DNA from: Hetaerina americana
Taxonomy: Eukaryota > Arthropoda > Insecta > Odonata > Calopterygidae
Length of the DNA: 64,000 nt
NCBI GenBank assembly: GCA_022747635.1
Contig: JAKTNV010000679.1
Coordinates: forward strand, 18,606 to 82,605
Direction of reading: 5' to 3'
Part shown: positions 31,066 to 42,554 of the stretch, piece by piece
Layout: each line of letters opens with the position of its first letter
Position numbering within the stretch: the stretch's first letter is position 1
The notes under the pieces: generated by a model
The model's database searches: none
What the model saw: only the letters and a program-made list of their open reading frames with translations
Told to the model about the DNA's origin: nothing
Program-made: the position numbers and the translations under genes

Positions 31066-34000
31066 CTAATATTTTTTGGTGTAGTTGTTGGTGGTAGGAT
31101 GTGTCTCAAAATTGTGTCACCAAAGTGAGCCGGTTTTGCAACCACTTCGAAACTTTGCGTGAAATCATTGTATCCACTCCTACACTATTGCTTAGTCTAA
31201 GGTGATGTAACCGGAGGGTATTTGTGGCTAATTGAAACCACACTTTTTGTGCCTTTGGGTTTCCTGTTCCAACTTTTAATTTTTTGTAAAGTTAAATTAC
31301 TCCTCTTTTTCGGTCAAATTCACATCTAGTCAAATTCCGCAAGGCTATATCCACGAAAAATACTGAACAAAATAGAAAATGTTTGAGGGCAAGTAAAATG
31401 ATTTATCGTGGGTCTTCCCCTATCGATTGACTTCCGATTTGCTGCTCGAGTTTTACCGTACCATAAAGATGGAGTTACAACCAATTAATCCTCTTTTTAG
31501 ATTATTATTGTTAAATGGTATAGGATAACACTTGGATGGGAATGATAGGCAAAATATATTGGCTGTAACGCATGCGTGGAGTGAGCAAAGAGTAAGATAA
31601 TTACAAAACCCCGTCTGGACTTATAAGGTCACCATTTCAAGGCAGTAACCTTCTCGTGTTTACTGGGTCTCCTTTATCTGTTTGTTTTGGTGTCTCGTTA
31701 CTTCATGTGGTCCTTATCTCAATTTTATCGCTGAGCTTATGGGGCATGCTTTCCAAAAGGTATCTGCTTCAAAATTATGGTATTGCCTTTTCAATCGTGG
31801 ACAAATAGTTTCATTCTTTTTTTGTTCGCGGTTGATTCCAAGTCTTGGCCTTTGAATGAAAACTGATGAATAACTTGAGTCTGCTGGGAAATAGATCGCC
31901 AGGATAAATCGTGGACCTGGGTATCTTGCTCGAAATAAATAATTTAATCTTTATATGTGATAGTTTGAAGAGCGCCAAGAATGCTTGAAGGTAGGACTTA
32001 GGAAAACCTCTCGAACCTAAAATCCTTTAATGAAGCTCAACGGTCACTGTTTTCTGATTGAATAATAAGTCGTTCTTAGATGTTTAAGAAAGAGACTACT
32101 CTATTGATAAAATATTTTATGATCCCACAAAAATCTTTACTAATCATAATTAAATTAGTACACTGATCAAGTTATCATTGCTGACAAGAGAAGATTTTCC
32201 GATCTAAAATTGATTTGAGTATGCTATCCGACACATATTTTATTGAAAAAATTATTAATAATAAAAAATTATTAACTTGAGGGACTTTAATAACAAATTT
32301 ATTTGGGGGATAAGGGAGGATGATAAGTTTAATTTTACCTGCATCAAAGGTAGTTCCAAAAACATCAATAGCCAAGGTTAAATTACAGATTAAATCTCTT
32401 GCATAAATTGTAAGGATATCTCTCCAGCAATAATATTGAAAATGTATTATTAGCCTCATCATACAGTAAGATGGATCATGCCAATAAAATTAGAGAGATA
32501 AATTGTAGAATAGATAGATTAAAGATTTCATTTTTCCCATGAACAATAAGGGATAAGAATAACGTCCAACTTTGCTAGGAGGGAAGAGTATTTTTGGTCA
32601 AAGTAGTCTGGTTTACACAGCAAAAATCACCCCCTGCCACACACCGTAGCGGTACCTTGGAGGGTACTATGCAAAAAAATAATGAGAAAAACCTTTTCTG
32701 AAAGCTCCTTGCACAATCTATTTTTATGCTTAGAAGCATCACTTGTAGCGGGTGGTGAGAAAAATCAATATTTCTCTTGACAGTCCGGATTCACTTTTGG
32801 ATGGAAAGAAAACTGGGGATATTAGACTTATATTTGTAAATATAATCCCAGATGTGTTGAATTCTGAACGGAATGGAAGAACTGAATGTAATGGCTCATG
32901 CAATTATTATTATTATTAAAGATTATTGGATGCAATCATTATAACAATAGTAAAAATACATAAGCATGATCAGATCGGCAATTACGAAATAATGAAATAG
33001 AGATTTTAGATGGGATTAATAAAAATTATGTGCTAGTAACCAAATCAACGAAAGTATGCAGGAGTAGCTTTTTTAATACTGTTTTGGACATTGAAATAAC
33101 GTGTATTAAAATGTATGTTTTATGATAAATTTAATACAGCACCGGCTATATTCGTTGATCATTTTTGTCCTCTGAAAATCATTTAATGAAGGGCAACCCG
33201 TTTAAAAATATTTTGATAAAAAAATTGATTACACTTAATATTTTTCCTTAAAATGTAGATATTTACCGGTGTTATAAAAATAACATCTCACTAACACAGG
33301 GAATATATGAGATTCTGATTCCGCACATTAAAACAAATTTGGTGGAACTTTATTCATAGTAAAAGGGTAAATTATCTAGTAGAGAACTAATTTGCATGCG
33401 TTTTCTGCAACGTGGATAGAAAACGAAAATAACTATTCATTTTTGTTTAGAATTTGTACAATTGTTTTTATAATACCGAGATGGAATTCGAAAATGCGGT
33501 TTAGAGAAATGTGCGAATGATTTGACGGCTGATGTTGCCCTCACCTTATTATCTGGAGGTATGCATCCCATATTGGCATTTATTTCAACAGAGCATTGAT
33601 ATTTGCTTTCAACGAAAAACTTCCCGTGATACGTCTACATATTTTATATGCCGTATAATAGCTCTAACCCTTATGGATCATGTAAGGAAGTTGTAGTTAG
33701 TATAATTTTTAGAATAAAGGAATAGGAGCTTTTAACGAAAGTTAGATGGCGCATAGAATATTAAGAAGCTATTCAGTGTGCCCATGTTCTGATTAACTTC
33801 AAAGCTATTTTTTTCTTGATATATATCAAACTATGATGATTAATTTAGTTTCATGATTATCAATGAATAAGTTATATGTATAGGATGATTTTCATGCAAC
33901 AGGATATCGCCCTTTATGAGTTCGATTGATTTGCTCGAGAAGATGTAGCAAATGTATTGAATAAAGAGCTACAAGAGGTGTGAGTTGCACTTATATGTTC

Positions 34001-34171
34001 ATAGCGAAGTAAATGTATGGTAATTATTCTTTTCATCCATAATTTGTTACACTGGATAGTAAATAATACTATCGTGGCAGTAGGCCAGTTGATAATTTAT
34101 ATATTTCCGGTGACCATTGGTAATAGAAATGGCATACCCCGTTAAGTTGTGTGAAGTATATAGTATATACT
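31066..34171. other. AT-rich non-coding stretch
   Basis: About 3.1 kb with no frame above 95 codons and no recognisable repeat end. Confidence 0.5.
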
Positions 34172-34525
34172 ATTCTATTATTATTATTATTGTTATAAGG
34201 TAATCTACCGGTTAAGGTAGGTTTTTGGATGGACATAATTACTAATTAAACAATTTGTGACCCCTAGCAAAACACAACATCCTACTCTACATCAGGTCCC
34301 TCTTCAGCTCTGAGTACTTTCTTCCTCCCTTCATCCCGTCCAACATCCCTATCCTGTTCCTTCCCTTTCCTCGTTTGCCTAACATTCTCCCCTCAATTAC
34401 AGTCTTAAACATCCCGCTGCCAGTCAATACCCCCTTCATCCACTTTTCCTGCCTCCATAGGATTGCTCCCAAAAAACCCCTCTCTTCGCCCCCCCTAACA
34501 AGTACTTCCTCGTTTGTTTTCTATA
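34172..34525 (-). mobile_element. RTE-like LINE 3' fragment
   Basis: On the minus strand this gives the last codons of the RTE-like protein. A 61-codon open stretch (34472-34287) reads AILWRQEKWMKGVLTGSGMF, then KTVIEGRMLGKRGKGRN. The 3' end is the family hairpin (plus strand GGTAATCTACCGGTTAAGG at 34199-34217) and a TAA-rich tail (34178-34193). It is close to the copy at 8134-8938 and keeps its frame past the stop found there. Truncated at about 34525 where microsatellite sequence begins. Confidence 0.85.
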
Positions 34526-34631
34526 CTATTCTATATATATTTATATATTTTTACTTAAATAAATATGTATACATAGAATATATATATATATATATATATA
34601 TAGAATATATACATATATATATATAGAATAT

Positions 34632-34675
<44 letters not shown>

Positions 34676-34686
34676 TGTGTGTGTAT

Positions 34687-34724
<38 letters not shown>

Positions 34725-34730
34725 GTCTGG
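34526..34730. repeat. Compound TA / TG / CA microsatellite
   Basis: Several (TA)n and TAGAATATA units, then (TG)n turning directly into (CA)n at about 34676-34710, and a final (TA)n. Confidence 0.92.
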
Positions 34731-35189
34731 ATAAATTGAAAGTATTTTCATGGCATTATTCTTCGGATTAGTGTATGGAGGTAAAACAAAAATAAGAATG
34801 CAATGCAGAACCAAAAAAAATGCAGTTAACTGTGGACAAGTATTCAGAAAAAAGCAAAGGGACATGTTTTTTAACGTTCTAATTTTTTCGGGAGTGATGA
34901 TATCGATATAATTTCGCATCGAACGATGTCTCAATCAATTGGCGATGATGAACACTCACGATATTTGTCATAAAAATAAACCAGCCATGTGTTATGTTAT
35001 GATTAAAAATGAACAATATAAAGAATGCAAAATTAACAATATATAATCTGTGCTTAATATTGGAGACGGCTGCAAGGCATCGGCGTCTTCACCTGCTGCC
35101 GGAGGATATTTTCCCCAGCTCCGTCTAGCCCCTCGCTGCATGAGCTCCTCACTTGTTTCACTTGTCCGATTCCTTCCTCTTGAGAGCAG
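34731..35189. other. Spacer
   Basis: AT-rich to 35050, then less AT-rich. No gene seen. Confidence 0.45.
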
Positions 35190-35744
35190 TTGGGCAACTT
35201 TTTTAAGATACCACCCCGTGCTCCGCCGTCTGGCACTTTTTTTCTTCCTCTTTTCTCGCCGTCTTGCTGCATTTCCTCAGCCGCGCTGGAAGGATTTTTT
35301 TCAGCTGGCATCATTTTAAAAACGGTCCGGCTAAGAATGGGCGTTTTTTTTCTCATCCCAACCTATCGCTTCGGACCCCCTACGGGTGCATGGGAAGTGA
35401 TCGTGTTCACTCCATGGGGAATTTTTATTCATCCACAATCGAATGTCACGGACCGTTTCCCGGTCGCGGTGAGCCAGGAAAGGTGTACAAACTGTTTCAT
35501 TGATTTGGATTTCATTGAATTTTATTTGAACGCTTGGAGGTGGGATGTGGAGGGGATTCAGTTACCTCGGCCTCATTTGCGAAATTCATATGAAATATTC
35601 CGTTTGGAAATGCCGGATGCCCTTTTCTTTATTGGGAGAAATATGCGATGCAGCGAAATGATTTCCGTCGGGATTCATTTTGAATTTTCCACCCATTGGT
35701 TCCAGTTGGCCTTCAACGGATCAAATTTTAAGAATAAGCATTAA
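35190..35744 (+). other. Unassigned 184-codon open frame
   Basis: This is the longest plus-strand frame in ordinary-composition DNA that no mobile element explains. The translation starts MGNFFKIPPRAPPSGTFFLP and is rich in Phe, with one short hydrophobic stretch near residues 50-60. No domain is recognised. A shorter frame overlaps on the opposite strand. A chance frame is quite possible in a window of this size; an exon or an unknown element ORF cannot be excluded. No splice site or promoter supports it. Confidence 0.2.
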
Positions 35745-37675
35745 AACCACATTAGGTCGGGTGGTTGGTATTTTTGGAATATTTTGGAATTTTTTTCATA
35801 AAATTAGAATATTGTACGGATAAAATTATTCTAGAAAGCCTCGCAGGACAAGAATAAAGGAAATGACATATCTTTCAAATATAAATCACCTAATGATGCC
35901 CTATTAGGCATCATTAGGTGATTTATATTTCAAATAGCAAATTATTAGTAATTAGCAAATTATTATTTCTTTCGCATGTGTCAAGCAACGATTCTACCAA
36001 GGTTCACCAGAAAACATTCGTCTTAACCCTCTCAAGGACTATGACCTTGACGTGATGGAAGGAAGGTCTTGCGCGTTCCAATGGCCCTTAGAGCCTTGAT
36101 TGCAGGGGTAATGATAATTGCTCCGTGGCAGAGCCACCCATACAAGATAGGCCGAAGGTTAGATGGCAGACATCTGGTAGTTCACGCAGGGTATGCTCCT
36201 CTGTGAGACGGTTGTAAGTGCGTCTGATTCTTGTAAGGCTGTCATTTACATGAATGGCTTCGCGTTAAAAAAACATTTAGAATGCCATATTTGAGGGGAA
36301 ACATAATTGAAATTAACTCTATTATAATCCCTTTGACAATATGGACGGAAATTTATTGAGCACCTAATAGTCGTTAGAGCCCATCCGATACCTGCCTGAA
36401 TAGATAGAATATCTTTGACTTAGAAATCCTACAAATCATTCCAATAGATTATAAACGAAATATACTACCTGTTGTAGTGAATTAGATTCCGGCTGGACGC
36501 AATCCCAAAATAAAGTTACAGGCTCTTCACGTTCATACGGAAGAAAAATAACTGTTCTAAATGAAGAAAATATCGCAGCCAATGAAGAGGAGGAAGAAGG
36601 AGAGCTGCCCTTCGCAAAAATCTTTGGAAGTGGTAATGGTACGTTGCAGGGAGAAATTTGCAAAGTTTTTCCCCACTGCGGTTCTTACTCTCATAGATAT
36701 GGTAGGATGTTTCTCCATCCTGTGGGCTTACGTCACAATTAATGATGTAAAAACATACGGCTTTCTTGCATGACGAATATCGTACAAGTAATGCATGTGG
36801 AAAAGGACAGCTTTTAAGATAATCGACGTCTGTTTCATGTCTCTTTTTTTATCATATTTTATGCCAAACGAACGCAAAAATAGTTATTTGACCATTAAAA
36901 CAACCAATGCAGCTAGGGCAGGCACTCTAATGCAAAAATACATGGAAGCGAAATATGGAAATAATACGTCCTTAGCGAAAAATTCGTATTTCAAATTGTC
37001 TCTAGCAACTTTTTTTATGAAAAGTGTATTTTTATGCTCACTCAAAACTTGTTCTTTATGGCGTTGTCATCATAAAAAGAATTTGCGAGGCTTTGCTTTC
37101 GAGGCATTTCTTCTCAGTGGAGCCGCATGCATAAAGGTATACAGTGGTTTGTGGTGGATTGACTGCTAGTCGGTTATTCCTCCACTTTTGTTCAATTTTT
37201 CTCCTCGGTGGTCGTAGATAGTGCGGAATGAATGCCGAATAAATACCACTCTTAAATAAAAAAAACTTAGTTTAGAAAGGAAGAAACAGAGAAAAGCGGA
37301 TCACAGAAGTCCGTTTCATGTAATGTCACCTTGGTCACAGAAATTTTGGAATTAAATACAGAACTTGACGTCATTACCTACGACCCGTCACGGAGTGTAT
37401 GGCAGGGTATGTTGGAAACACAAGACTTACATATGTAATTATAGGTGTATACACGTATGATTCTTAGGAAGAAAATGTTTTATTCATAATGGGTAGGAAA
37501 AATGAAAATGAGAAATTTCTGTTGTCTGTCAAATGTTTGAGCGAATAGTACAGATTTGAATGAAGTATTAAGGATAGTATATTATGGAAGAAAAGAGGTT
37601 TAATGCTCTATACCAATATACCCCATAAAAATATATACCAAAAAAATATATATATACCAATAAACTACATATATA

Positions 37676-37680
<5 letters not shown>
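35745..37680. other. Non-coding stretch with one perfect hairpin
   Basis: Apart from the hairpin at 35877-35930 and a less AT-rich patch at 36000-36260, nothing is recognised. Confidence 0.45.
35877..35930. repeat. Perfect 24-bp inverted repeat
   Basis: Arms 35877-35900 and 35907-35930 (AAATATAAATCACCTAATGA and four more bases) are exact reverse complements around the 6-nt loop CTATTA. Confidence 0.97.

Positions 37681-37753
<73 letters not shown>
37681..37753. repeat. (TA)n microsatellite, left of the mariner
   Basis: About 70 bp of TA ending at the left mariner terminus; the last TA serves as the target site. Confidence 0.95.
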
Positions 37754-37754
<1 letters not shown>

Positions 37755-39072
37755 TACCTTGATCAAAAAGTTCCCGGAATAACCACCGTGTGGCGCTCCC
37801 ATCGTTCCGATTTGAGTTCTGTTTTTTTTGTTAAATTGGTACATCTGTTGTTGATATTCCCTTTAAATCTTAGTGTCATAACTTGACATTTGCAAAAGTT
37901 ACGTAGCCAAGAGTACATCTATCTCTGTGTGTGTTGGCGATTTTTTACAATTGCAGAAATGGATTTAAATTTGCAACAACGAACTTGTATTAAATTTTGC
38001 GTAAAAAACGGATTTAGTGGCGCACGGACGTTGGAAATGTTGGAAAAGTGTTTCGGCAACGATTCTCTAAAAAAAACGGTCGTTTACCAGTGGCACGAGC
38101 GGTTCAGAAGTGGTCGTGAGTCAATCGAAGATGATGAACGCAGTGGCAGACCATCGACATCGAAAGTCGGTGAAAAAATTGATAAAGTAAAAGAAATGTT
38201 GGTCAATAACCGCAAATTAACCATCAGAGAAATAGCGGAGGACTTGAACATTGCCTATGGATCCGCCCAAGACATTGTGGTTAATGATTTGGGTTTCCGT
38301 CGTGTAGCAGCAAAAGACCTCAATTTCATGCAAAAAAGAGACCGTGTTGACGTCGCAAAAGACATGATTTGCGAGGCTGAATCCGATCCCACATTCATCA
38401 AAAGGATCATTGCTGGAGACGAGACGTGGGTTTATGAGTACGACACGCAATCCAGACATCAGGCAAGTGAATGGCGTTCACCAAATGAGCCGAGACCAAA
38501 AAAACCACGTCGTTTTCAGTCAAAAAAGAAGGCAATACTGACGGTTTTCATGGATTACAACGGTGTAGTGCATCATGAATTTTTGCCAGAAGGCCAGACA
38601 GTAAACAAAGAGTATTATTTGGGCGTTGTGAGACGTTTGCGTGAAGCAATTCGCCGAAAGAGACCAGAAATGTGGGCAGAAAACTCGTGGATTTTGTACC
38701 ATGATAACGCACCGTCGCACAGTGCTATCATTATTCGTAATTTTTTGACGAAAAATGCAACAAATACCATCCAACAGCCACCGAATTCACCTGATTTGGC
38801 TCCCTGTGACTTCTTTCTGTTCAATCGAGTTAAAAAACCATTACGGGGAACGCGTTTTAGCAGCCGAGAGGAAGTAATGGAAAAATCGCAGGAAGCACTG
38901 ATGGACATACCGAAAACCGAATATAAAAAATGTTTCGAGGATTGGATCAAGCGCTGGCATAAGTGTGTTGCAGTCGATGGGGATTACTTTGAAGGGGACA
39001 ATATAGATTTAGATGAATAAACTTGTATTTTTAATTTTATGAATAAATTCCGGGAAATTTTTGATCAAGGTA

Positions 39073-39073
<1 letters not shown>
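37754..39073 (+). mobile_element. Full-length mariner transposon
   Basis: The ends are 28-bp inverted repeats with one mismatch: left CTACCTTGATCAAAAAGTTC and on to CCGGAAT; right, reversed, CTACCTTGATCAAAAATTTC and on to CCGGAAT. TA is present on both sides. Length is 1320 bp, normal for mariner. A single long ORF lies inside with about 205 bp before and 53 bp after it. Insertion into a (TA)n tract is natural for a TA-targeting element. Near-identical ends and an unbroken ORF point to a young copy. Confidence 0.95.
37959..39020 (+). CDS. Mariner transposase (DD34D)
   Basis: 353 residues, the usual mariner length. The start at 37959 is preferred over the in-frame ATG at 37890 because [14 protein letters not shown] is where family proteins begin. 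Helix-turn-helix one lies at about residues 5-50, ending [10 protein letters not shown]. The hinge RSGRPS is at 61-66, and helix-turn-helix two at about 85-112. The catalytic domain follows with D154 in GDETW, D249 in HDNAPSH and D284 in SPDLAPCD, 34 residues after D249. [10 protein letters not shown] is at 211-220 and GDYFEGDNI at 341-349. All three catalytic aspartates are intact. Two oddities: PPNSPDL where PPYSPDL is usual, and no (W/F)VP-x-x-L linker. RRVAAK runs straight into DLNF at 114-123, as if about four residues were lost. The protein would bind its ends and cut and paste the element in the nucleus. Confidence 0.95.
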   Translation: MDLNLQQRTCIKFCVKNGFSGARTLEMLEKCFGNDSLKKTVVYQWHERFRSGRESIEDDERSGRPSTSKVGEKIDKVKEMLVNNRKLTIREIAEDLNIAYGSAQDIVVNDLGFRRVAAKDLNFMQKRDRVDVAKDMICEAESDPTFIKRIIAGDETWVYEYDTQSRHQASEWRSPNEPRPKKPRRFQSKKKAILTVFMDYNGVVHHEFLPEGQTVNKEYYLGVVRRLREAIRRKRPEMWAENSWILYHDNAPSHSAIIIRNFLTKNATNTIQQPPNSPDLAPCDFFLFNRVKKPLRGTRFSSREEVMEKSQEALMDIPKTEYKKCFEDWIKRWHKCVAVDGDYFEGDNIDLDE

Positions 39074-39124
<51 letters not shown>

Positions 39125-39152
39125 TACCGAAATATACCGAATATATACTACC

Positions 39153-39226
<74 letters not shown>
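39074..39226. repeat. (TA)n microsatellites right of the mariner
   Basis: Two TA tracts (about 39074-39122 and 39156-39226) separated by a short ACTACCGAAATATACCG-type unit repeated twice. Confidence 0.93.
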
Positions 39227-39228
<2 letters not shown>

Positions 39229-39321
39229 AAGATACAGGAACACTCACACGAGCAGTATAATATTAGGACGGCACAATAGAACACAACTAAAATAGTAACT
39301 CTTAAAAGGACACTCACATTG
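39227..39321. other. Short spacer
   Basis: Contains GAACACTCACACGAG, similar to GGACACTCACATTG at its right end; probably part of the adjacent repeat. Confidence 0.35.
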
Positions 39322-39480
39322 TAGATTGTTTGAGCTTTCGGCCTTCTTAGAGGCCTTCTTCAAGTAAGACTTACTAGAAATAGAAGTAATAAGATTTAGA
39401 AGAAATAGAAGTAATGTTACTTCTATTTCCTCCGATGAAGACGGAGCTGAATTCCGTCGAAATGATCAAGAAATAACGTG
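39322..39480. repeat. Head-to-head pair of hammerhead-like, Penelope-type terminal motifs
   Basis: On the plus strand CCGATGA (39432-39438), a stem GACGGA/TCCGTC (39440-39445 and 39453-39458) and GAAA (39459-39462) copy the hammerhead layout core-stem II-GAAA, with C for U at the second core base. On the minus strand of 39330-39365 the same order reads CTTGAAGA, AGGCC/GGCC, then GAAAGC. Both outer edges read outward toward GTGAGTG-like sequence. Between them lies a perfect 13-bp inverted repeat (39402-39429). Penelope-like retroelements are known to carry hammerhead motifs, so a relic pair is a reasonable reading, but the cores are imperfect. Confidence 0.4.
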
Positions 39481-39769
39481 TGAGTGATTTTTTTTGTGTT
39501 CTTACATTGTTTGTTGCTATCCAAGTTTGTTATTCAACACTTCCGTGTTACTTAGACGAAATCATAATTTGTGTTGGTGTATGGTTATTTATTCATTCAT
39601 TTGCTGAAGTTCTTAAAATTGGTTTTGCTGTCATCGGGAAGTATGCGAGGGAAAATTATTTAAAACAATCCACGCTGAGTCTCTCTTGTTTCTGAAGGTG
39701 GCCTAATCAATCGGCAAAGTCTGGGGCCTGGTCTATTCTCTGTGCTACAAGAAAACTCTGTATGTATCT
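39481..39769. other. Spacer
   Basis: A 71-codon frame (39480-39695) with hydrophobic runs has no recognisable domain; probably chance. Confidence 0.4.
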
Positions 39770-40145
39770 AACGGTCTCCGCGTTAGCGCCGCTTTGCTGT
39801 TAACGTCCGTCCGCTCCAAGTGCCGTATCTTAGCCACGAGACGGATACGTGGGCAGACGCGCACTTTCAGAGGCGATATTCTTCCGATGCTGTTTCGCGA
39901 CGGACGGGGGGAGGCAACGAGGGAGGCGGGTGGTTGGGGTGCAGACGGAGGGGCAGGAAAAGAGGGAGTGGGGGTGCGGAGGAGAAGTCGTGCAGACAGG
40001 GCGGTGGGGGGGGGGATGGTGGTTGAGGGGGTTTCATGGAGTGCTCGTGGAAAGGAGGGAGAACATGCGCATGGAGTATGACTTGATTCCGGCCCAAGTG
40101 CTCGCAACTCCGGCGATAGAATGGCAACGTTCAGCGTAGCTGTTG
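39770..40145. promoter_or_regulatory. CpG-rich block
   Basis: GC-rich, with G-rich plus strand (39905-40035) and frames in several reading frames on both strands, none with a domain. Contains CATGCGCATG at about 40064-40073, close to an NRF1/ewg site. A promoter-like island is possible; no start site can be shown. Confidence 0.33.
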
Positions 40146-41384
40146 TGTCCATTTCGGCGACTGTCAATATTATATTTTAAGTAAGTCTGTCGGTCGGAGG
40201 CAGTCTTTATATGAATCCGTGAAACTCTTGTCCAATATATTGATCTTCTAGGAAACTTAGGGCCTACAATAATTGTTTAACCTGACTACCATTTACTTAA
40301 AATGAACTATTTTTCAATTCCACACAATACCCGCTTCCCTTAATTTAGTATGTGTCTGTAATTTGTCTGATCTCTTCCTTCCTCTACTTCGCTACATATT
40401 GTCCCCTTGGTCAGTCTTTGAATATGAATACTTCTGAACATTCCACATTCTTTTTTCTTGGCTTCGCCGAATCTCCCCAGTAACTTCCGTCTGAAGCTGA
40501 TTCGCCTTCCATTTATTTGTTGTTTTTCTTACCGTTCGTACTATTTTCTTATGGTTCTCCACGACCGAATGACTCAAGTCTCCAGTTTATTCTCTTGTCT
40601 TCTATCCTCAACAAGCAAGCTTAAGAATTATGCATCGCTGCGCTCCTTGTCAAGGTTTGCATTGATCTCTCTACTTAGCACGTGCACTACGGTTAAGGAT
40701 GCTGTTTTGAGGGTAGTGTAAGACTATGCTAATTTGATAACTTAATTCTTTTCCCAATGCCCTAACAGCTATGCTTATTTTCATATTGCTAAAAACGTTT
40801 CCTTCCCTTTTATTAAAAAATGACTTCATATTCAAATTCTTATTATCGCCTCTATATTATCTGGAGATTGTTCGATAAATGTATTATCTTTCAGGAGATA
40901 TGTCACAAAGTTTTGCCTAAAAATGAAACTCTTTTTTTATTCGTAGTTTATCGGGTAGACTTTGGTTGTGGATGGATCTTGTAACCTATTAAACATTTGT
41001 GTGTACTACTCTAATTTCCTGAAGACATATGTTCAGACATAGGAGCGTTAATCAATGTCCTTTTAACTTTAAGCCTCTTCTTAGAAAGGACAATTAGTTC
41101 CAGCGCAAATGAATACTCTTCTTTTAATTCTTCTTTTCAGAGCGTATATGATATTTTCAGTTTATGTTAGCGTAAAAAAATTTGTTTCCTTTTTCAGTTT
41201 TTTTGTTACATTCTTAAAAGTGCTATTTAAGCGTGCAGTTCATTCATGCCGTCGAATGCGTATTTCACGAACCGATCACCCTCATTCCATTTCTCAAATA
41301 ATTGTGCTTTGTTCATCAATCCGTTCATCCACTTTGTAGTCTAATTTAAGGTTTCTCTTGACGGAGATGAGAGATAATATGTTA
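40146..41384. other. AT-rich spacer
   Basis: No supported gene or repeat. Confidence 0.5.
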
Positions 41385-41600
41385 CAGGATGCCTTGGTGA
41401 CCTCGCAAGGTCAGCCACCCATGCTCTCCATATCCGGTTCGATTCCCACTATAGGAGCTTTTTTCTAGTTGATCTTCTGGTCTGGAGGCAGGCGCCCTTG
41501 GTATGACACATTGAGGACATTTTTTGAAGGCGTGCTGGTACGCAGGATGGTCTTTTACGTGACCGAGGTGAAATCCACCAAGGAAAATGTAACACCAAAC
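41385..41600 (+). mobile_element. Possible SINE head and body
   Basis: CCGGTTCGATTCCCAC at about 41434-41449 is a consensus pol III box B. The upstream GATGCCTTGGTGACCTCGCA stands at the box A distance but is weak. The body is not clearly shared with other copies here. Alternative: a decayed tRNA pseudogene. Confidence 0.45.
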
Positions 41601-42554
41601 TCCTTTTATTTTTCGGCATTAGCGGCAATATGATGAATTTTACGTCGACCACATGTTTGCAAATCATTCCCTCTTGCGGAGTCTGCGTTAGTGCTCGCTG
41701 ATGATTTAATATCCGTGTTTTTTATTATGCCTGATAACTGTGCGTTTCCGTTATCCTAAAGTTATCAAGAAATATAGTTCTTTTGGGTGTGTCCGATTCA
41801 ACTATTAACCGCAGGCAATATTTTCCTCCGTTTTAGGGGAGGCCATGGCATTTGGATCTGCTCGCATATAAATTGACTCGGGGATTTGAGCATGTAGAGA
41901 CCTCTTATTTTTATTGGAATCAGATTGATATTTGTGTGAGAATTAGGCTTTTGTTTAATTTTTTAAATGTATTTTCCTTCAACTTTGAATGATGTTAATA
42001 CATATCTGTTTTCTTTTTACGATACATTCAACATCTAGAAACGATGATAATACCAAACTGCTGACTCTTGCATAGTTAAAAATAGGTGCCCACTTTCGAT
42101 TAAATTCATTTCGAAATGAATTATAAATTGATAAAGTTCTTATAAATATTTGGGAGCACCGACACTCTATTCTTGGAGCCATAAACTGTCGCAACGGAAA
42201 GAACGAGTGAACAAGTTTTCTAACCGAAGTGATGAAATTTCAATAGTAGCAGTGCAATGCGTTGCACCCATGATATTGCCTTAGTGCAATCGTATTTGCC
42301 TCACTTTTAATGGATTGATCTCGTGAACTCTGTACTTCTATCTCCTTGTAATAAAGCAATGGTCTGCGAAATAAAGAAATGCATATTTGATGAAAATATG
42401 CCCTTCGACATTTTAGGTACTGATTCTAAAGGCATTGTTCGTATGCTAAACTCAAGTATAAAGTCTGAAATAACCTTTGATTCTGATTTTTGAAATATGC
42501 GTGCGTCGTTTACTAAGTCCTTAGGAAGAAATATAAAAACAAATCGTTTTGGTT
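41601..42554. other. AT-rich spacer
   Basis: Nothing recognised. Confidence 0.5.

Noticed and set aside
36000..36260. Less AT-rich patch with CTATGACCTTGACGTGATGG
   Set aside because: It looks repeat-like, but no second copy exists in the window and no motif is recognisable, so it is not called.
39039..39317. Frames of repeated Tyr-Ile from the (TA)n tracts
   Set aside because: Translations of a dinucleotide microsatellite, not proteins.
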